A stretch of DNA of 64,000 bases, from contig JAYKKI010000090.1 of NCBI GenBank assembly GCA_039881145.1, forward strand, positions 9,031,501-9,095,500, given 5' to 3'. The notes under the pieces were generated by a model. The model was given only the letters and a program-made list of their open reading frames with translations. It ran no database searches and had not been told where the DNA came from. Positions within the stretch are counted from its first letter, which is position 1; each line of letters opens with the position of its first letter. The position numbers and the translations under genes are program-made. The DNA is from Druceiella hillmani. Taxonomy: Eukaryota; Arthropoda; Insecta; Lepidoptera; Hepialidae. Of this stretch, positions 37,973-51,165 are shown piece after piece.

Positions 37973-39400
37973 TTTCGTTAAATTCGAAATATTTTTTATT
38001 ATTAGCTACTTCTTCTGATACAGCTTTTTAGCTAGGAAACTATGGCATTCCATCTGATTGAAGACTGAACTATTTACAAAACAATATATTAATATATTTA
38101 CCGCATATAAATCTCGTAAGTAAAACTGTACTAAAAAAACATGAGAAACTAAGTGTCACATTACAAAACAAGGAAATGAATAAGGATTTAATTTATTTCT
38201 CAAACGAAGAGTTCTTCATTTTTAAATACGGTACAACCCGTTTGGATTTCTCTGGGAAATGTGGTATTTCCTATAATAACATTTATATCAACAGCTTAAT
38301 GAAGACATATCCGCAAACTTATTTTACAAAGTTTATTGCAGATTTTTCTTGATAGATTATTAAAATTATTAACTCACGGGAGTCAATGGATGATTGACTG
38401 AGAGGAACAACTACTAAGATGAGTCTTATTGAAGACGGAAGTAAGAATTTTTTAAAAGTTTAACTATTTTTTGAGTTGTCAGTTATGATGATGATTATGT
38501 TTTCAATATCTTCTTTGAGATATTGAAAACATAATCATCGTATCATCATCATATATCATAGATATATCATAGATATTGAAAACATAATCATCGTAACATA
38601 ATCATCGTATCATAATCATCGTATCCCTTTTACTGTCAAATTTTACACTCCATCTCATGTCGAAGTTGTATTTCTTGTATTTATTTACTTTTTCGTCTGT
38701 ATTTACTTTTTTTCATACTTACCTCACTGGTCGAAGATACTAGGAAAATTTTCTAATTATGAATTTTGAAAGCTTTTCTAAAGTATCACCTTGCGATTGC
38801 ACTGATTACATCATAGGCAAAACTCATTTAAAGTTATCAATTTTGGTTTATTGTAAGTTCATTATTTATGTACTATTATATTACTACTCAGAGTTTTCAT
38901 TTTTGGGCTCAAAAATCTAGTAGAAAGCGAACTATAGACCATTTAAGAAAGAAATACAATTAATTTTACCTACTTAACTTAACATAACCATCAAAACGTT
39001 AAGTTGTAGCTTCAAAGTAGGTGTATCTGCAGTTAATGAAATTTATTTTATTTTATTCTCCTTCCTGTCTTTCACAGACCTTTTCTAACGAATTACGATA
39101 AACAAGTTTTACTTATTTCGAATCACAATTGTCAAAATTTGTTTAAATAGAATTCTTTATTTTATTTTTTACATGACTGCAAAAATTGCTGACCAATGTA
39201 TTTTAAAGAACAAAATTTCAATATTCTTTGTCTTCCTCAATTAACATTTTAAAGATTTTGGCAAAAATTCTTAACCTAAAAGATACTTAGTCACAAATAT
39301 AAATTTAATACCTAGCTTCCTGTGATTTTAATGTTTTATTACAATGCGGAAAAAATATCTTTATTTAATATTTCATAATAGCGCGGAACATATCCGTTTG
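37973..39400. other. AT-rich intergenic DNA, no supported gene
   Basis: Contains the hairpin and short-repeat cluster at 38490-38625. No coding sequence was recognised. Confidence 0.6.
38490..38625. repeat. 22 bp perfect hairpin plus partial third copy and short tandem units
   Basis: Perfect arms lie at 38490-38511 and 38518-38539 around TCTTTG. The right arm recurs downstream (GATATTGAAAACATAATCATC at about 38571). It is followed by repeats of CATAATCATCGTA at 13-14 bp spacing. Confidence 0.9.
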
Positions 39401-39401
39401 T

Positions 39402-39478
39402 CACAATTAAATGAAACTACATGATGTAGTGCTATTTCTACTTTATTTAAATTCTTTACCACGACCTATGTTTCATTG
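39402..39478 (-). repeat. F1 copy D, truncated
   Basis: Minus-strand copy: CACAATTAAATGAAACTAC, then CTATTTCTACTTTATTTAAA and CACGACCTATGTTTCATTGT. It is cut off at 39478 and followed within about 10 bp by a LINE tail. Confidence 0.7.
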
Positions 39479-39488
39479 TATTACTATA

Positions 39489-39839
39489 CTCAAAGTGTCT
39501 CTGAAGGGTAAAATAAAACATGAGGAAATTCGAAGGAGAAATAAGATAGTCGATATGGCGTTTATTACCAGGAAAATAAAGTGGCAAAATGCACATAATA
39601 TTTCCCAAAAAACCGAGAACCAATGAGGTAAACGAATTCTCGAGTGAAGTTTCAAAGCACCTCGAGCCTCGAACGAAAACGAACTCGAAGCGCAGTGTAG
39701 GATGCTCCAGCTGTATTATGAAAAGAAAATTGGCGGAAAGTGATTGAATGCGGAAGACGGAGGATCGTGTTTAGTGGCGCGCCTTGGGAAAGCCCTAAAC
39801 CCAGCAGTGGATTGTTATAGGCTGATGATGATGATGATT
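39489..39839 (+). pseudogene. RTE-like LINE 3' end (ORF C-terminus and tail)
   Basis: From 39489 the plus strand encodes Leu-Lys-Gly-Lys-Ile-Lys followed by Glu-Glu-Ile-Arg-Arg-Arg-Asn-Lys-Ile-Val-Asp-Met, then Lys-Ile-Lys-Trp-Gln-Asn-Ala-His. This is the post-RT tail seen in many insect RTE-like LINEs (an Ile-Arg-Arg-Arg-Thr...Asp block, then Lys-Trp-x-Trp-Ala-Gly-His). Further on are Gly-Lys-Arg-Ile-Leu-Glu-stop-Ser and, near 39772-39820, Trp-Arg-Ala-Leu-Gly then Gln-Gln-Trp. Stops TGA at about 39624 and 39642 stand where Trp is expected. The 3' end is TGATGATGATGATGAT (39823-39838), a typical simple tail. It is a 5'-truncated dead copy. Confidence 0.65.
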
Positions 39840-40979
39840 TTATCCTTCACTATCGTAGAGATTATTAATAAGAAAGGTAAAAACATTTGATAATGTAATA
39901 TGAAAAACACAATATTTTTATCTATAAAAGTACAAACATATTTATTTCAAAATAATTTATCTTAAAATAAATATTTTATATATTTCATATAAATATCATT
40001 ATAATTATTTTATCGAAGGAATCATATAAAAATTACCAACAAATTTTGACGTAAACAACACGTGATTTCAGACAACTATTTATTCCATTATTTAATGGCA
40101 ATGAAAAAGCATATTCTTTCAAAGATTATTTATAATAATTATAGTTCTACTTTCCTATATTTAATACATTTCGTGCTATTTTTAAGAAAATGCATAAACA
40201 TTTCTGTGAATGTACAGTAATATAAGTGGTTTTTAAAAATAAAAAAAAAATTATCCGAATTATAAACAAATAATACCAGTTTCATTGTAATGATTATATT
40301 AGAAGATAGAAGACCTTTTAAATAATGAAAATAGTTTTCTAACCTTTAGATAGATTCTGACCTAACCATTATAAATTTTAAATATACTCAAAATCAGCAA
40401 ATTCTCATCAGTATTTTAAATATGTTTTGGAATCAACAATTTATAATTCCCAGATTCAAAAAATTGTCTACAAACGTCTTGTATTATATGTCAAATATTA
40501 TGAAAAGTCGTAGTTTACTGATCCGAAAAAATAGTTATCACTCCTAAATATTTTTATAAGTTCAGCTTTTCCAAAACATTAACTTTGTGCCTTGTTATTT
40601 CCTTTATCCCAACTTTTGCTTATTTTTATGAAACTGTACTTATCTTCACAGATATCTTTTCACTTATTTTTTAATTCCTAATTTTCGATCAGTTTTTATC
40701 AAATGGTTTACTTCCCACCATACAATACAATTTTTCGGTTCAATGTAAAAGACTACTAAAGGTTGCTCGCAAATTATTGTGTTCGTTATAAGTACGAGTA
40801 TTTCGTGTGTTTTGTACGTTAAAATATATTAACAAATATATAAATGTACCTTTATTATAATAAAAGTGACTCCAAAACAAATAACTCCGCGCATATTTCA
40901 CCATAATTTTGCCTTTCAAACTATTTACGAATCAAATAAACATTGTAAACCTAGATGCTTTAAGGCATATCATTTCACT

Positions 40980-41110
40980 ACACAAGTGAAGTGCAGCGGA
41001 AGTTGACGTCATGAAGAGTACGTCAGTTGGAATTAATTTCACGCGCGGTCGCTACATCGAGTGCGCCGGTAGCCGTTCAAAAACAGGGAACACTCGCTGC
41101 ACCAAAATGA
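40980..41110 (+). promoter_or_regulatory. CpG-richer patch with CRE-like site
   Basis: GC content and CpG rise sharply against the AT background. It contains TTGACGTCATG (a perfect cAMP-response-type TGACGTCA) near 41003, then TACGTCAG and CGCGCGGTCG. It is followed by an ATG at 41107 whose frame closes after about 25 codons. It could be a promoter, an LTR remnant or a chance island. Confidence 0.25.
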
Positions 41111-41191
41111 AGCACTTGTTTTACAGTTGTTATATATTTTTCTGGTACAAAGTTTTTTGGTTTTACCATTTCTTATTTTAAACACTATTTG

Positions 41192-41241
41192 AATAACGGT
41201 TGCTACTATTGAACAATTTGTTCAATTCACTAACCGTTATT
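41192..41241. repeat. Broken palindrome, about 50 bp
   Basis: Outer arms AATAACGGTT and AACCGTTATT are perfect. The inner ATTGAACAA and TTGTTCAAT also pair, with a 5-6 bp mismatched step between. Confidence 0.85.
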
Positions 41242-44200
41242 ATTGATAGAGTTTATACTTGAAAATATTAATATAATAATGTCGCAAATACAAAGATAGA
41301 TACTTATGCTCATAGATTTATTCGCGTGGTTAAAGTTATAAATATTTATATATAGACTTAATATAGACTTAATATGAAATCTTTACTTTCGTGACGTTAA
41401 AATAAAAATGATTGCAGGGAGTGATTTTGTTGCTTCTTTATATTATATATTAGGTTGATTCGTTGCTACGAACCTTTTTGAACTTTTTTAATTTGAAATA
41501 AGAATTTTTCCGAAGGTTTCATATCTAGAAATTTGGTTAAGCGTTTGCAAGATTTTCCATAAAATTGCTAATATGACTTTTCGTAATATTGACGTAATAC
41601 ATATACATTTTTCTTTGAAGATTGTTAATATATAATAAGTGACATAGTTGAAATCTATCCTAATAAAAATATAAACACAAAATTTATATCTTGCTGACAG
41701 GTAATAAAGCAGAAATTTAAAAGAAAATTCAACTAAAAATCTCAATCAAAGCATTGATTAAAATTAAATATTTCTTGTTGAATAAAACTGAAGAAATAAT
41801 TCCATTTATGCTAAATTTAACACAATTCCATTAAGGAAATTCTAAGATTATTTCCTCTGAACCTAAACTTCATAAGAAAATGTTAATCAATGGAATATTG
41901 TAGTTTTGACCAATAAACATTAAATATCTTAATAAAAGCGACAATTGTTAATGTTTTTCAAAAGTGCAATAATATTCTAAATAACCAATAAACTTTTTTC
42001 TATGATTATGTTGGGACACCATATGAAGTTACGGAATATAGTATTGTTAATTGCTAAAAGGTGTTTTTTTATTATATATCAACACTACCGTAGAATAATT
42101 CTTTAATTCTCGCTAATAAGATGCCTAGAACATGATATATACTATTCGATTTTTAATTGGAATATTTGGATTTGGATTTTTAATTGCCTATATTTTATGT
42201 GTCCCTTTATGAACAGTAGGAAAGCCTTTTTCCGTCTAGAAAAAACTTGCTAGATCATAAATTTATAATGAATTTTAATTAGATATGAATAATATACTGC
42301 ATTCATGGTGGTGTGGAGCAAGAGTATTGTGCACTTGGTATGCGTTGAAATACTATAAATCGCCATACGTGCCATGGTATACAGAACTAGAAAAATTCAA
42401 AACGCTCAATGTACTTTGGACTAGGCTTGCCGCTGAAAATATAGATTGAAAATGTAAGAAAAAAGGTCTTTACCTGCCTTCGGAATGACCTGTAACTTAA
42501 AATTGTGAATTCTTATATTAATGGTCAGATTAGTGTTATAATAGAAAAAGAGAAGGATATTTACTAGCCGTAAAATAATTAATAGAAGCCAGCGGCATCG
42601 CATGTTGATGTGCAACAAATGTTTATGGCCCATACGTATTATCTGGATCCTTTATATTAAACTAAAATGAGAATATTTTTTTATATTTGTTTCTTAACCA
42701 ATTTTATTCAAATTGCAGCTTTGTGATAGGCACTTATTTCTACAATACCCTCTGTGTAAATCATTGAAAAGAGGGTGCATTATAATTCACTAACTGCACT
42801 TCCATGAAAAATTTATGCGCTCTAACTGCTTAAAGTACTCAAGCTGCACATTGCCCGCTATTAGAACCTCAGCGAAAAACGTTAACCTACTTTCCTCCGG
42901 TTTATTTGGATTTGCGTGAATAAAAACTTTCTGCTAAATTATTTGTTTAAATATGAACTAATCTTTAATTTTTATTAGTAAAATTATAATTCGTTTCTCG
43001 AATAAAACGGAAGTCTTTTACACCAAATTTGAAGAAATTATTATCATTCTGTAGCGTTTTCTTGGTTTGAAAATGAAATAAAACTAACCAGAAGATGGAT
43101 AAAATAATGAGGAATGCATGTGTTAATTTTATTTATTAAAATAACTTACTGCGGCGAATAAAATGCATTATGTAGTCGAATAAGTGAGCTGAAACCAAAA
43201 CTGTTTATAATTAGACTTATTAATTTGGGCTTGAAAAACAACTTGAGGCTTTGAAATTATAACATATGCATGCGTTTAAGTGAAATACATAAAACCTTTC
43301 AACCGCGTCTCAAATCTTCACTACGAGGATTCCGTTCACGTTTAGACAGTAGCATACATTTAAGGGTACATAATATTTATATTAAAATATTTGAAAAATA
43401 TATTTTTCACAATCAATACAGTAATTTCTGAAATTAGGGGAAACACCAAATTTTCCTACGTTTTTGGAATACCCTTCTAAGTGAAATATTAAGTTACAAA
43501 TGATATTACAATAAAATAATATTACAATTAATAATATACAATTTAAAATTATAAAGAGGATATCCACATGGCATAAAAAATTAAAAATTTTATTATTTTT
43601 ACATACCCCGTTTTAATTGTTATATGAATGTTTTGAAAAAGTTGCTTAGTGCAAAATATGTAGATTAATAAAATGTATTCCCATGACAATTTCTAGTCTC
43701 TAAGTTGCATGGTTTCCATAAAAATCTACTGAGAATATGTAAATGTATAGACGTAAAATTGTAATGCATACTTAAAAATTATGATAGCTAGAATCAATGT
43801 TACAGTTATTATACAACCTTAGGGTGGACTTCTGAAAACCCCAATGTTTTCATAATTTTTGGTTCAATGATCTCCGAATTATGAAGGAAGAGGGTATTTC
43901 AGTACAACTTACTTTAAACTATGAAATATTTTTCAGGTTCGTATAACTGGTACTTTCAAACGATACTACACGCGGCATATCAAGTTTAACGAAAAGTTCC
44001 GATTTCTGAATTGCTCCGCCTTCCCTCCTCCCCAATTTTTTGCATCAATATTTTTAAATGTAAGCTATTGAAGTATTTTTGGATTAATATGTGTTATTAT
44101 CGTGCTAAATTTCAAGTTGCTAGGTCAAGCTGTATCTGAGAAAAATGAGGAAAGATCTTAGGCACAAGGATTTCCTTTTAAGGTAAAAACCCTAAAAACC

Positions 44201-44362
44201 TAATCAACGATAAGTAACTTATGAACTTGCCAATTATGCATTTTCTCCTGAGAGTACGCAAACGCTTTCTGGAATATCTAATTTAGCGGGACATTCAAAA
44301 TTGGTAAGAAGATTATACTTAATTAACAATTAAATAATATTACGTCTGATAACGTAATTATA

Positions 44363-44425
44363 CACACGCAAGTACACACACGCACGTGCGCATACGCATC
44401 ACGCGCAAACACACACACACGCACG

Positions 44426-44491
<66 letters not shown>
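44363..44491. repeat. Compound (CA/CG)n-(AT)n microsatellite
   Basis: A CACA and GCGC rich tract changes into pure AT at about 44431. Confidence 0.92.
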
Positions 44492-44495
<4 letters not shown>

Positions 44496-47400
44496 TATAT
44501 ATGGTACCACGTAAGCATCATTCACCTGTTAAATTAAAAGTTATAATAATACACCATGTGTAAAAAATTTTTTTCCATTCGTTATAATTTTTTACCTCTG
44601 CTTAAAATGATCAAAACAATTATAATTATACAAATATTGTAGCGGACATCACGAATGTGTTTATTTAGAGCAGCTGCGACATAATTTTCTTGGGGCGCAT
44701 CTCGGCGTAGATTTATTAGCCAGTGTGAAAATTTTATGGGAAATTAAAACCGTATATTTCTTGAATGAATATTTTTATTTTCTTCTTTTGCTACTGCGGC
44801 AATTAAACAAAAAACAAGAGGTGCAACTGAACTTGCACCTCTCGAGCGATTTCGGCGAGGGATGAGTTGGGAAAAGTCGACTCTCATGAAATTAATATAT
44901 TAAACTAAAAAAATGTGATTATTTCGAATTATTTATGATGGTTTGACCTTTTCTTATATCGGAATCGGTGTATTATATGTGTCCAGAATTTAGACAAAAC
45001 CTTGTAAAAAAGAGATTACATTAAAAATATAATCACGCTCTTTATTGAACAATTTAAAAGTATAATTTTTATATTATCATAGGTAGTATTAATTTAAGTG
45101 AATAAGTATACAAAAATAATATAAAAAGTCAATGAAATTGGCATATTAGATTCCGGAAGCCAGGAAAATAATGGCACTATTCCTATAGGATTGGAAGGGA
45201 ATACTTTAGAACGAAAATACATTTTGTGGCATATTTAGAGAAATGTCTAATAAACTATGTTGCTTTTCCGCAAATGTTCGATGAAAAAAAAACTTGTTGA
45301 ATATATTAACGCGCCTTGCAATAAACTCACTAACATAAGCAATGGAAAAACCCGCACAAACCCGGCTTCCGCTATTATGTTTGAAACAAATAAATGTTGT
45401 CGGATGTTCCTAAAAGTTAATCTTTGCTAATATCCCACCTGACGATGTTGTAATACAACGAAACCTAGGTCGTTGTAAAGAACATAAAGCAAATAGAATT
45501 AATACTATTTAACGTAGTTTCATTCAATTGTGAAAAATAACTTATTGAACGAAACTTTAGTCTATAAAATTAATTGATTTATTTTAGAACTAATATTGCA
45601 ATTCGTATCATGATATCTTCAATGAATTATTATATCCCAAATTTAGATTCTCCTATTATCGACATCTTATTTAGGTAGAAAATGTTAAATTCGTTTATAT
45701 GAGATTTGTCTATCTACTGGCATCTGTTGGCTATCTGTTGGCATGCTATACAAACATTTTATTACTAAACACAAACACCGTATTTCGTTCTACAGAAATA
45801 ATATTATTTCTCGGATCAAAAGTGATCAATATATTAGATTGAATCTAGAACCAAGTCCGTTCTAAGATTTATATAAATCTGTCTTGCCGTTTAAAGTGAC
45901 TGAGTGACAATTATCCAATAAACTTTTTATGGTATCAATATTTCACATATATGAAGCGACGGAGAACTCGGTAAAATATATTACTCCTCTATACTAAAAA
46001 TAAGTAAGCCAAATTTAGTAGTTTCTTTGCTTGGTTTCAGAGTTATTAGGTGACAAACTTTCTTGTAATTACGATATTTATGATATACACATGGTGTAAT
46101 ACTAATTTCTACAATTATAATATTAATGGTATACCACCCTGGAGCACTAGATTACACCTGGTGCACCTAAGTGTATAAAATTGAAACAACACAATTTTTT
46201 TTGTTATTGGATGGTCGGATAGGTCGAAGATGAGAATTTCAAAAAATTCCAATACGATATTCGAAAAAAATGTTTATATGATTCTATTTTTTTTCACACT
46301 GTCGAAATTTAAAAGTAGCATTAAACCAATATTACTTCCCCACAGGCAACTATTATATAAATAGTAAATAAACGATCTATGTGCGGTCTTCTGAATCATT
46401 TGAATTACGTATATTTCCTAATTCTGATTGTTGTTTTGTGTTCAGTTTAATACGTTTTCACTCAAACTCATGCAAAGATTCTTAAATTTTAAAAGGTGTT
46501 TAATTTTCTTTCCATTATCAACATTGTTATTTGCTTTTTCTTAATTAAAAATATAATGCACTGATTGCAACAAAATTTTTCTTCAATTGATATAACTAGA
46601 GATAAAATCTTAAAATTTTGCGTCTGCTTTATTGAATCATTTTACTGAAGCGAAATATAAATTGATAAGCAAATATCATTGTGGCTCCAATTTTATAGCA
46701 TTAAATAAAAACGGAAAACGACTCATTTAGCTCTTTAATAATGAAATAATTTTAGAGGACGTTTGAGAGGAAAATATTTCTTTAAATTGTTGTTATAAAA
46801 TTATTGTATTAGAATATTTTGTAATTAATTAAAATTATTAATTTTTTCAGTAAATATAGATCTAATTGCAAAAATAAGGAACAATATATTGGAAAGTAAC
46901 AAGTGTTTGCGTCTTCACAAACATTGAATTTGTTATGATAGTTATAGAAACGTATTTAAAGGTGAACAAAAATTAATAAATTGCCCCTTCTAAAATTATC
47001 GGGTAAATATTTTTGAGTCTTAATTATGGAAATATGCTATTTAATATATTTTAACTCTGTGCTAACTTTCCAATTCGTACACCAGGAAAAAAACGGTTGT
47101 AACAGTGGGACGTATGGACGGGTGGATAGATTGATAGAGATATAATTGAATGTATAAGAGTTCCCTTTTCTTTTATTTAAAGTACGAAACCATGTAGTCT
47201 AATATAGGAAATATTAATCGCAAAAAAAAATGTTAATCAGCTCTAGTCATCCCTGACAATAAAATCAGGGTGAAAAATAATTGGGAAGAATTTTTGGGAC
47301 AAACTTTATACATAAACCTAATTAATAACAAACCCCATCCGAGGAGAAGAGCACAACGGCAAATTTCAATCACAGTGGCCTTCGCAAATGGTGCATGGCA

Positions 47401-47929
47401 TTATTTGCGTCAAATTGGATTGCTCCCAATGAATGGCTCATTATTACTCTTATTGATTTCCGACATCAGCAATAAACATGTTTGGTAGCGCTCAGGACGT
47501 AAAGTGTTCCCCAATAGGATGTTTGATGTGCTTTATCCTATGTCATAATTGAAATAATATTATTTGACAGGGGTTGAGATCGCGAATTTTTTGTAGCAAC
47601 GGAAAATTATCAATAAAATATGTTTGTTTGATACCTTTGCAATTCGAGAATCAACTTTTCAATAAGAACAATAAAATAAAGTAAATAATAGAATTATTTG
47701 GTAATCTGGTGAAATAATTAAATAAAACTTAAATTAAAATTAAGATTACAATATTACACAGGTTTGTGTCAATAAAAAGTGGCTACCGGAAATATTCAAT
47801 GTCATTAAAAAGAAATAATTTTTGAGACCTCGACATCTTTTTCAGGAAATAAATGAAGTAAAACATTCAAAATTCTTGACTAATACTATATTTCTTAAAT
47901 CAAGGAGCTGATACTCTATAATTGACAAG
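44492..47929. other. AT-rich intergenic DNA, no supported gene
   Basis: Holds F1 copy E and a 10 bp hairpin (AGAGGTGCAA, CTGAAC, TTGCACCTCT) at 44817-44842. The 72-codon frame at 47270-47488 has a less AT-biased composition than its surroundings but no motif I recognise. Confidence 0.5.
45419..45535 (+). repeat. F1 copy E
   Basis: Contains AATCTTTGCTAATATCCCAC, CTGACGATGTTGTAATACAA, CGAAACCTAGGTCGTTGTAA, a diverged core and ACGTAGTTTCATTCAATTGT. Its tail is missing. Confidence 0.75.
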
Positions 47930-47932
47930 TAA

Positions 47933-48195
47933 GAGCGGGTGTATATTAAAGACTTTTTCCTGCACACATTTTAGTCTTTTTAAACAATGGCCCAGAAATA
48001 TGGGAAACAGTGCATATTGTAGGGCCCGATAGTACTGCCATTTACTAGTTTCGGGCTGCCCGCCAGCTATCGGCCGCCGCTTTGGCTGTTGGCGACCGCC
48101 AACTATTGTACGACCACCACTTGCCGCCAAATGTTTATGCGGTTGGTACCGACAAAGTGTTCACCCTTGTACTGTTCACTAATTTACGCCCGCTC
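47933..48195. mobile_element. 263 bp MITE with TAA target duplication (PIF/Harbinger-like)
   Basis: The left end GAGCGGGTGTATATTAA and right end, read inward, GAGCGGGCGTAAATTAG are terminal inverted repeats matching at about 14 of 17 positions. TAA flanks both sides (47930-47932 and 48196-48198), the TWA target duplication typical of PIF/Harbinger. The interior is GC-richer than the flanks and non-coding. A 76-codon minus-strand frame across it is rich in Gly, Arg and Pro and is not a gene. Confidence 0.7.
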
Positions 48196-49838
48196 TAAGT
48201 GTGTTTGCCGGGGTCTTCATATATTAGCAATGGGTGATTACAGTTTGATAAACGTTTCTTAATTTGAAAGGTTATATAATCGAGAATTTTTTTTGGTACA
48301 TTTAACAAAATTGGTTTAGTTGTTATTGCGGTCTTCTATTTTCTTTGATTTTAGTGATGAGGGTTCACAACAGTAATTGTTAGGTCGAGCAAGTTCGATA
48401 CCAATAGATTTTAATATTGTTAAAAATTAATTACTAAAATATTCAACCACGTCGTAATTTATCTGCATATAAATCTTAATAAAAACTGAATAAGTAACCA
48501 AATACAAAATAAATGTATTTACACTGCATTATACACTGCAATTATATACAGCAAAAATAGCACTACTGTAATAAAAATGTGATAAGTTCACAAAATGTGA
48601 TACTATTGTTACAAAAAAGGAAACCATGAAATAAAAAATTATATACGCATTCTGAAATTGCAGTAGAAATATTACGGTTTCAAGAGTAACCAGGAAGTTT
48701 TAAATTTACACAAAATAATCATACATTCTAATAGAAATATTTTTGTAATCTTTTTATGTTTTTAAAAAGTAACTACTATAATACATAAATAATTAACACA
48801 ATACAGTAAATACTAACTACTAACTCAAAAAGATCATTAAAATGACAATTTTAATATTAGGTAAGAGCCTCGCCAGATTTGTCTCTGTTCCCTAAATTTA
48901 CGGAGTGGTTTTTACTACTACAGGATAAATTTATTATATATCTAAAATATGACTGATTTACTAACTCCCTAAATAAAATCTGCATGTTGACATTATCAAA
49001 ATATCGAGTTAATTTTAAGATGATGTGTTTTATAATAATAATTGAAGCGAATGGTGATAAAAGACCGCACTCAAAACTGCACCCGCATGCTCGACACGTG
49101 TGGCCGGTGCAATGTTTTGCCTGGCGGTAGTGTAAATGCGCGTTCCTCACCGGTGAAGCGCTAATGTAGTATGAAACATAGCCTAATGTAGTATGTAACA
49201 TCATTAATAGGATGCGATGGCACAAATAGCGTGTTTCATGGATAAGATTATTAACCTTTGACTATGTTTAAGAACAGATCCTTTCAAAAACCCTTCAAGG
49301 GCGTCAAAAAAAGTTTCAGCTCAATTATTTTATGCAAATGTATACCACAAATATTTGGTACGAGGTTATTTTATATTTTGGGATATTTAAACATTTAGCC
49401 GTATACATAATATCTATCAAAAGTTTAAATATAATGATGTTTAAATATATTGTTCCCATAAAAATATGACCTGTATATTTTACATGTATGCAAGATAAGA
49501 ATATCCTCAATTTCTCAAATTTCATCAAATTTAGAATCATCTCTACTGTTTTCCGGGAAATTTTAGGTAAATTCCTAAGGGCACTGTACATAATTCTGGA
49601 ATTCACAATTTCGAAAATGAGGGTGCATATTTTTCTGAACATTTTCAACTATATCTCTTGAACTATATTACATACAGTCTACAATTAGAAAGAAAATTTT
49701 AAAAACAATTTGAGTACTTTGTCACTCCTAAAACTCCCATACAATTTTGTGTGTTGACAATTAAGGCATAAACTTATTAATAAACTTTATATGTTTTATG
49801 TAAATTTCCATGAAAAATCACTATGATCCATCTGAAGC

Positions 49839-49839
<1 letters not shown>

Positions 49840-49907
<68 letters not shown>
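49840..49907. repeat. (AT)n microsatellite
   Basis: A nearly pure AT run of about 65 bp. Confidence 0.95.
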
Positions 49908-49910
<3 letters not shown>

Positions 49911-51107
49911 TCAGTGTGTACTTTTGAGGTGCAAAATTCAAAATTGTTACCAAATTGGTTGGATATTATACACTAGTTCTTGAGACGAACCTATTAAAAT
50001 GCACATGCGAACAGATTTTTTTAGATACCTATTGTATACGATCTATTAATTCTATAAAATCGAAATAAACAATTTCTTTGTAGTATAGTAATTGACCTTC
50101 AATGAGCAGTGTCATTTAAAAGTAATACACCAATTATCTTTTACTACAAATATTGCTTGTATTCTGATTAAAAAAAGATTAAATCCAAAAAAGTAAATAA
50201 CACAATAGCTACTTACATATATAAGCAATCGTACCGCTTATATTATCGCCTTGCAATCAGGCCATTTATGGGTAAATGTACAATATGTACCGACGGTCTA
50301 AATTATTTTTATTCTCAAAATTTAATTAAAAAAAAAACCACTTTCTGAACCCGATAGTTTATGTTGTAAATATTTTATCTATTTAAACGGTAGGTGACCT
50401 AGTGGTTTAAGTGGAAACGGATTGGTATAAGAAAAAAATTGCTTACCGGGGAAAGAAATGAAAGTTATTACAAACAAGTTATATGTATTTTACGTAGCGC
50501 TGAAAATGTTTAAGGCTACATATAAAATAAGAAGGAAACGAATACAATGCAAGACGAACGGATATGTTAAATCACTGTCAGCATGTTTGAATACTCGCCC
50601 GTATTACTCGTGCTGGTTTACTACCACATTTCTTTTTCGCTTGAGGCCTACCGTAGAAATGTTTCTCCAAAAAAAAAAGGTAACAGACTTTCTCCCAAAA
50701 TATTTGTTGCAATAAAAAAGCTTCTAAAAGAAGAATCTTCTGGCACCATGAAAATAATTAGAAAACGGCATTCGAATATACAAATATATGCTTCATATGT
50801 GTTTTGTGTGGGTGTTTCTCACTATACCGCGAGTCTATATACTCCCTTCCCTGATCCATACTACGTGTGTCAGCTTCCCTACACCTCCTCCAGGCTTCCT
50901 TAGATCTCTCCAAGCTACTACGCGTATATCCACGCATGCAGCCGGGTGTACTGTAATTCCTTCCCTTGGAATAAAATATGATTTATTTAATAAAAAAAGA
51001 CCATTTGTATGATGAATTTTTACTGGAATATCAGTTAATCTATAATTATATAAGCCAAAAAATAATTCTTATCCCTCTCTTGCATCGTCATAAGATAGGT
51101 TCTATGA

Positions 51108-51165
51108 AAAACTAGACTTGTTTCATATTTGTACACCTTTACAAATATGAAACAAGTCTAGTTTT
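51108..51165. repeat. Perfect inverted repeat, 26 bp arms, 6 bp spacer
   Basis: The arm beginning AAAACTAGACTTGTTTC at 51108-51133 is followed after CACCTT by its exact reverse complement at 51140-51165. It is the longest perfect hairpin in the window. Confidence 0.95.

Larger units (their letters stand above)
39840..44340. other. AT-rich intergenic DNA, no supported gene
   Basis: The only notable parts are the CpG-richer patch at 40980-41110 and the broken palindrome at 41192-41241. Open frames at 41488-41745, 42421-42633 and 43382-43567 have no recognisable features. Confidence 0.55.

Noticed and set aside
37715..38018. Three overlapping Cys/Val-rich small proteins
   Set aside because: Translations of a TG/CG minisatellite.
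38490..38625. CRISPR-like repeat array
   Set aside because: The short repeats are contiguous with no unique spacers, and there are no cas genes. The genome appears eukaryotic.
48857..49225. 122-codon minus-strand frame as a Cys-rich secreted protein
   Set aside because: The cysteines cluster in one GC patch, there is no convincing signal peptide, and the rest is AT-run translation.
50395..50425. tRNA-like A box (TGACCTAGTGGTTTAAGTGG), possible SINE or tRNA
   Set aside because: No B box at the right distance and no cloverleaf could be formed.
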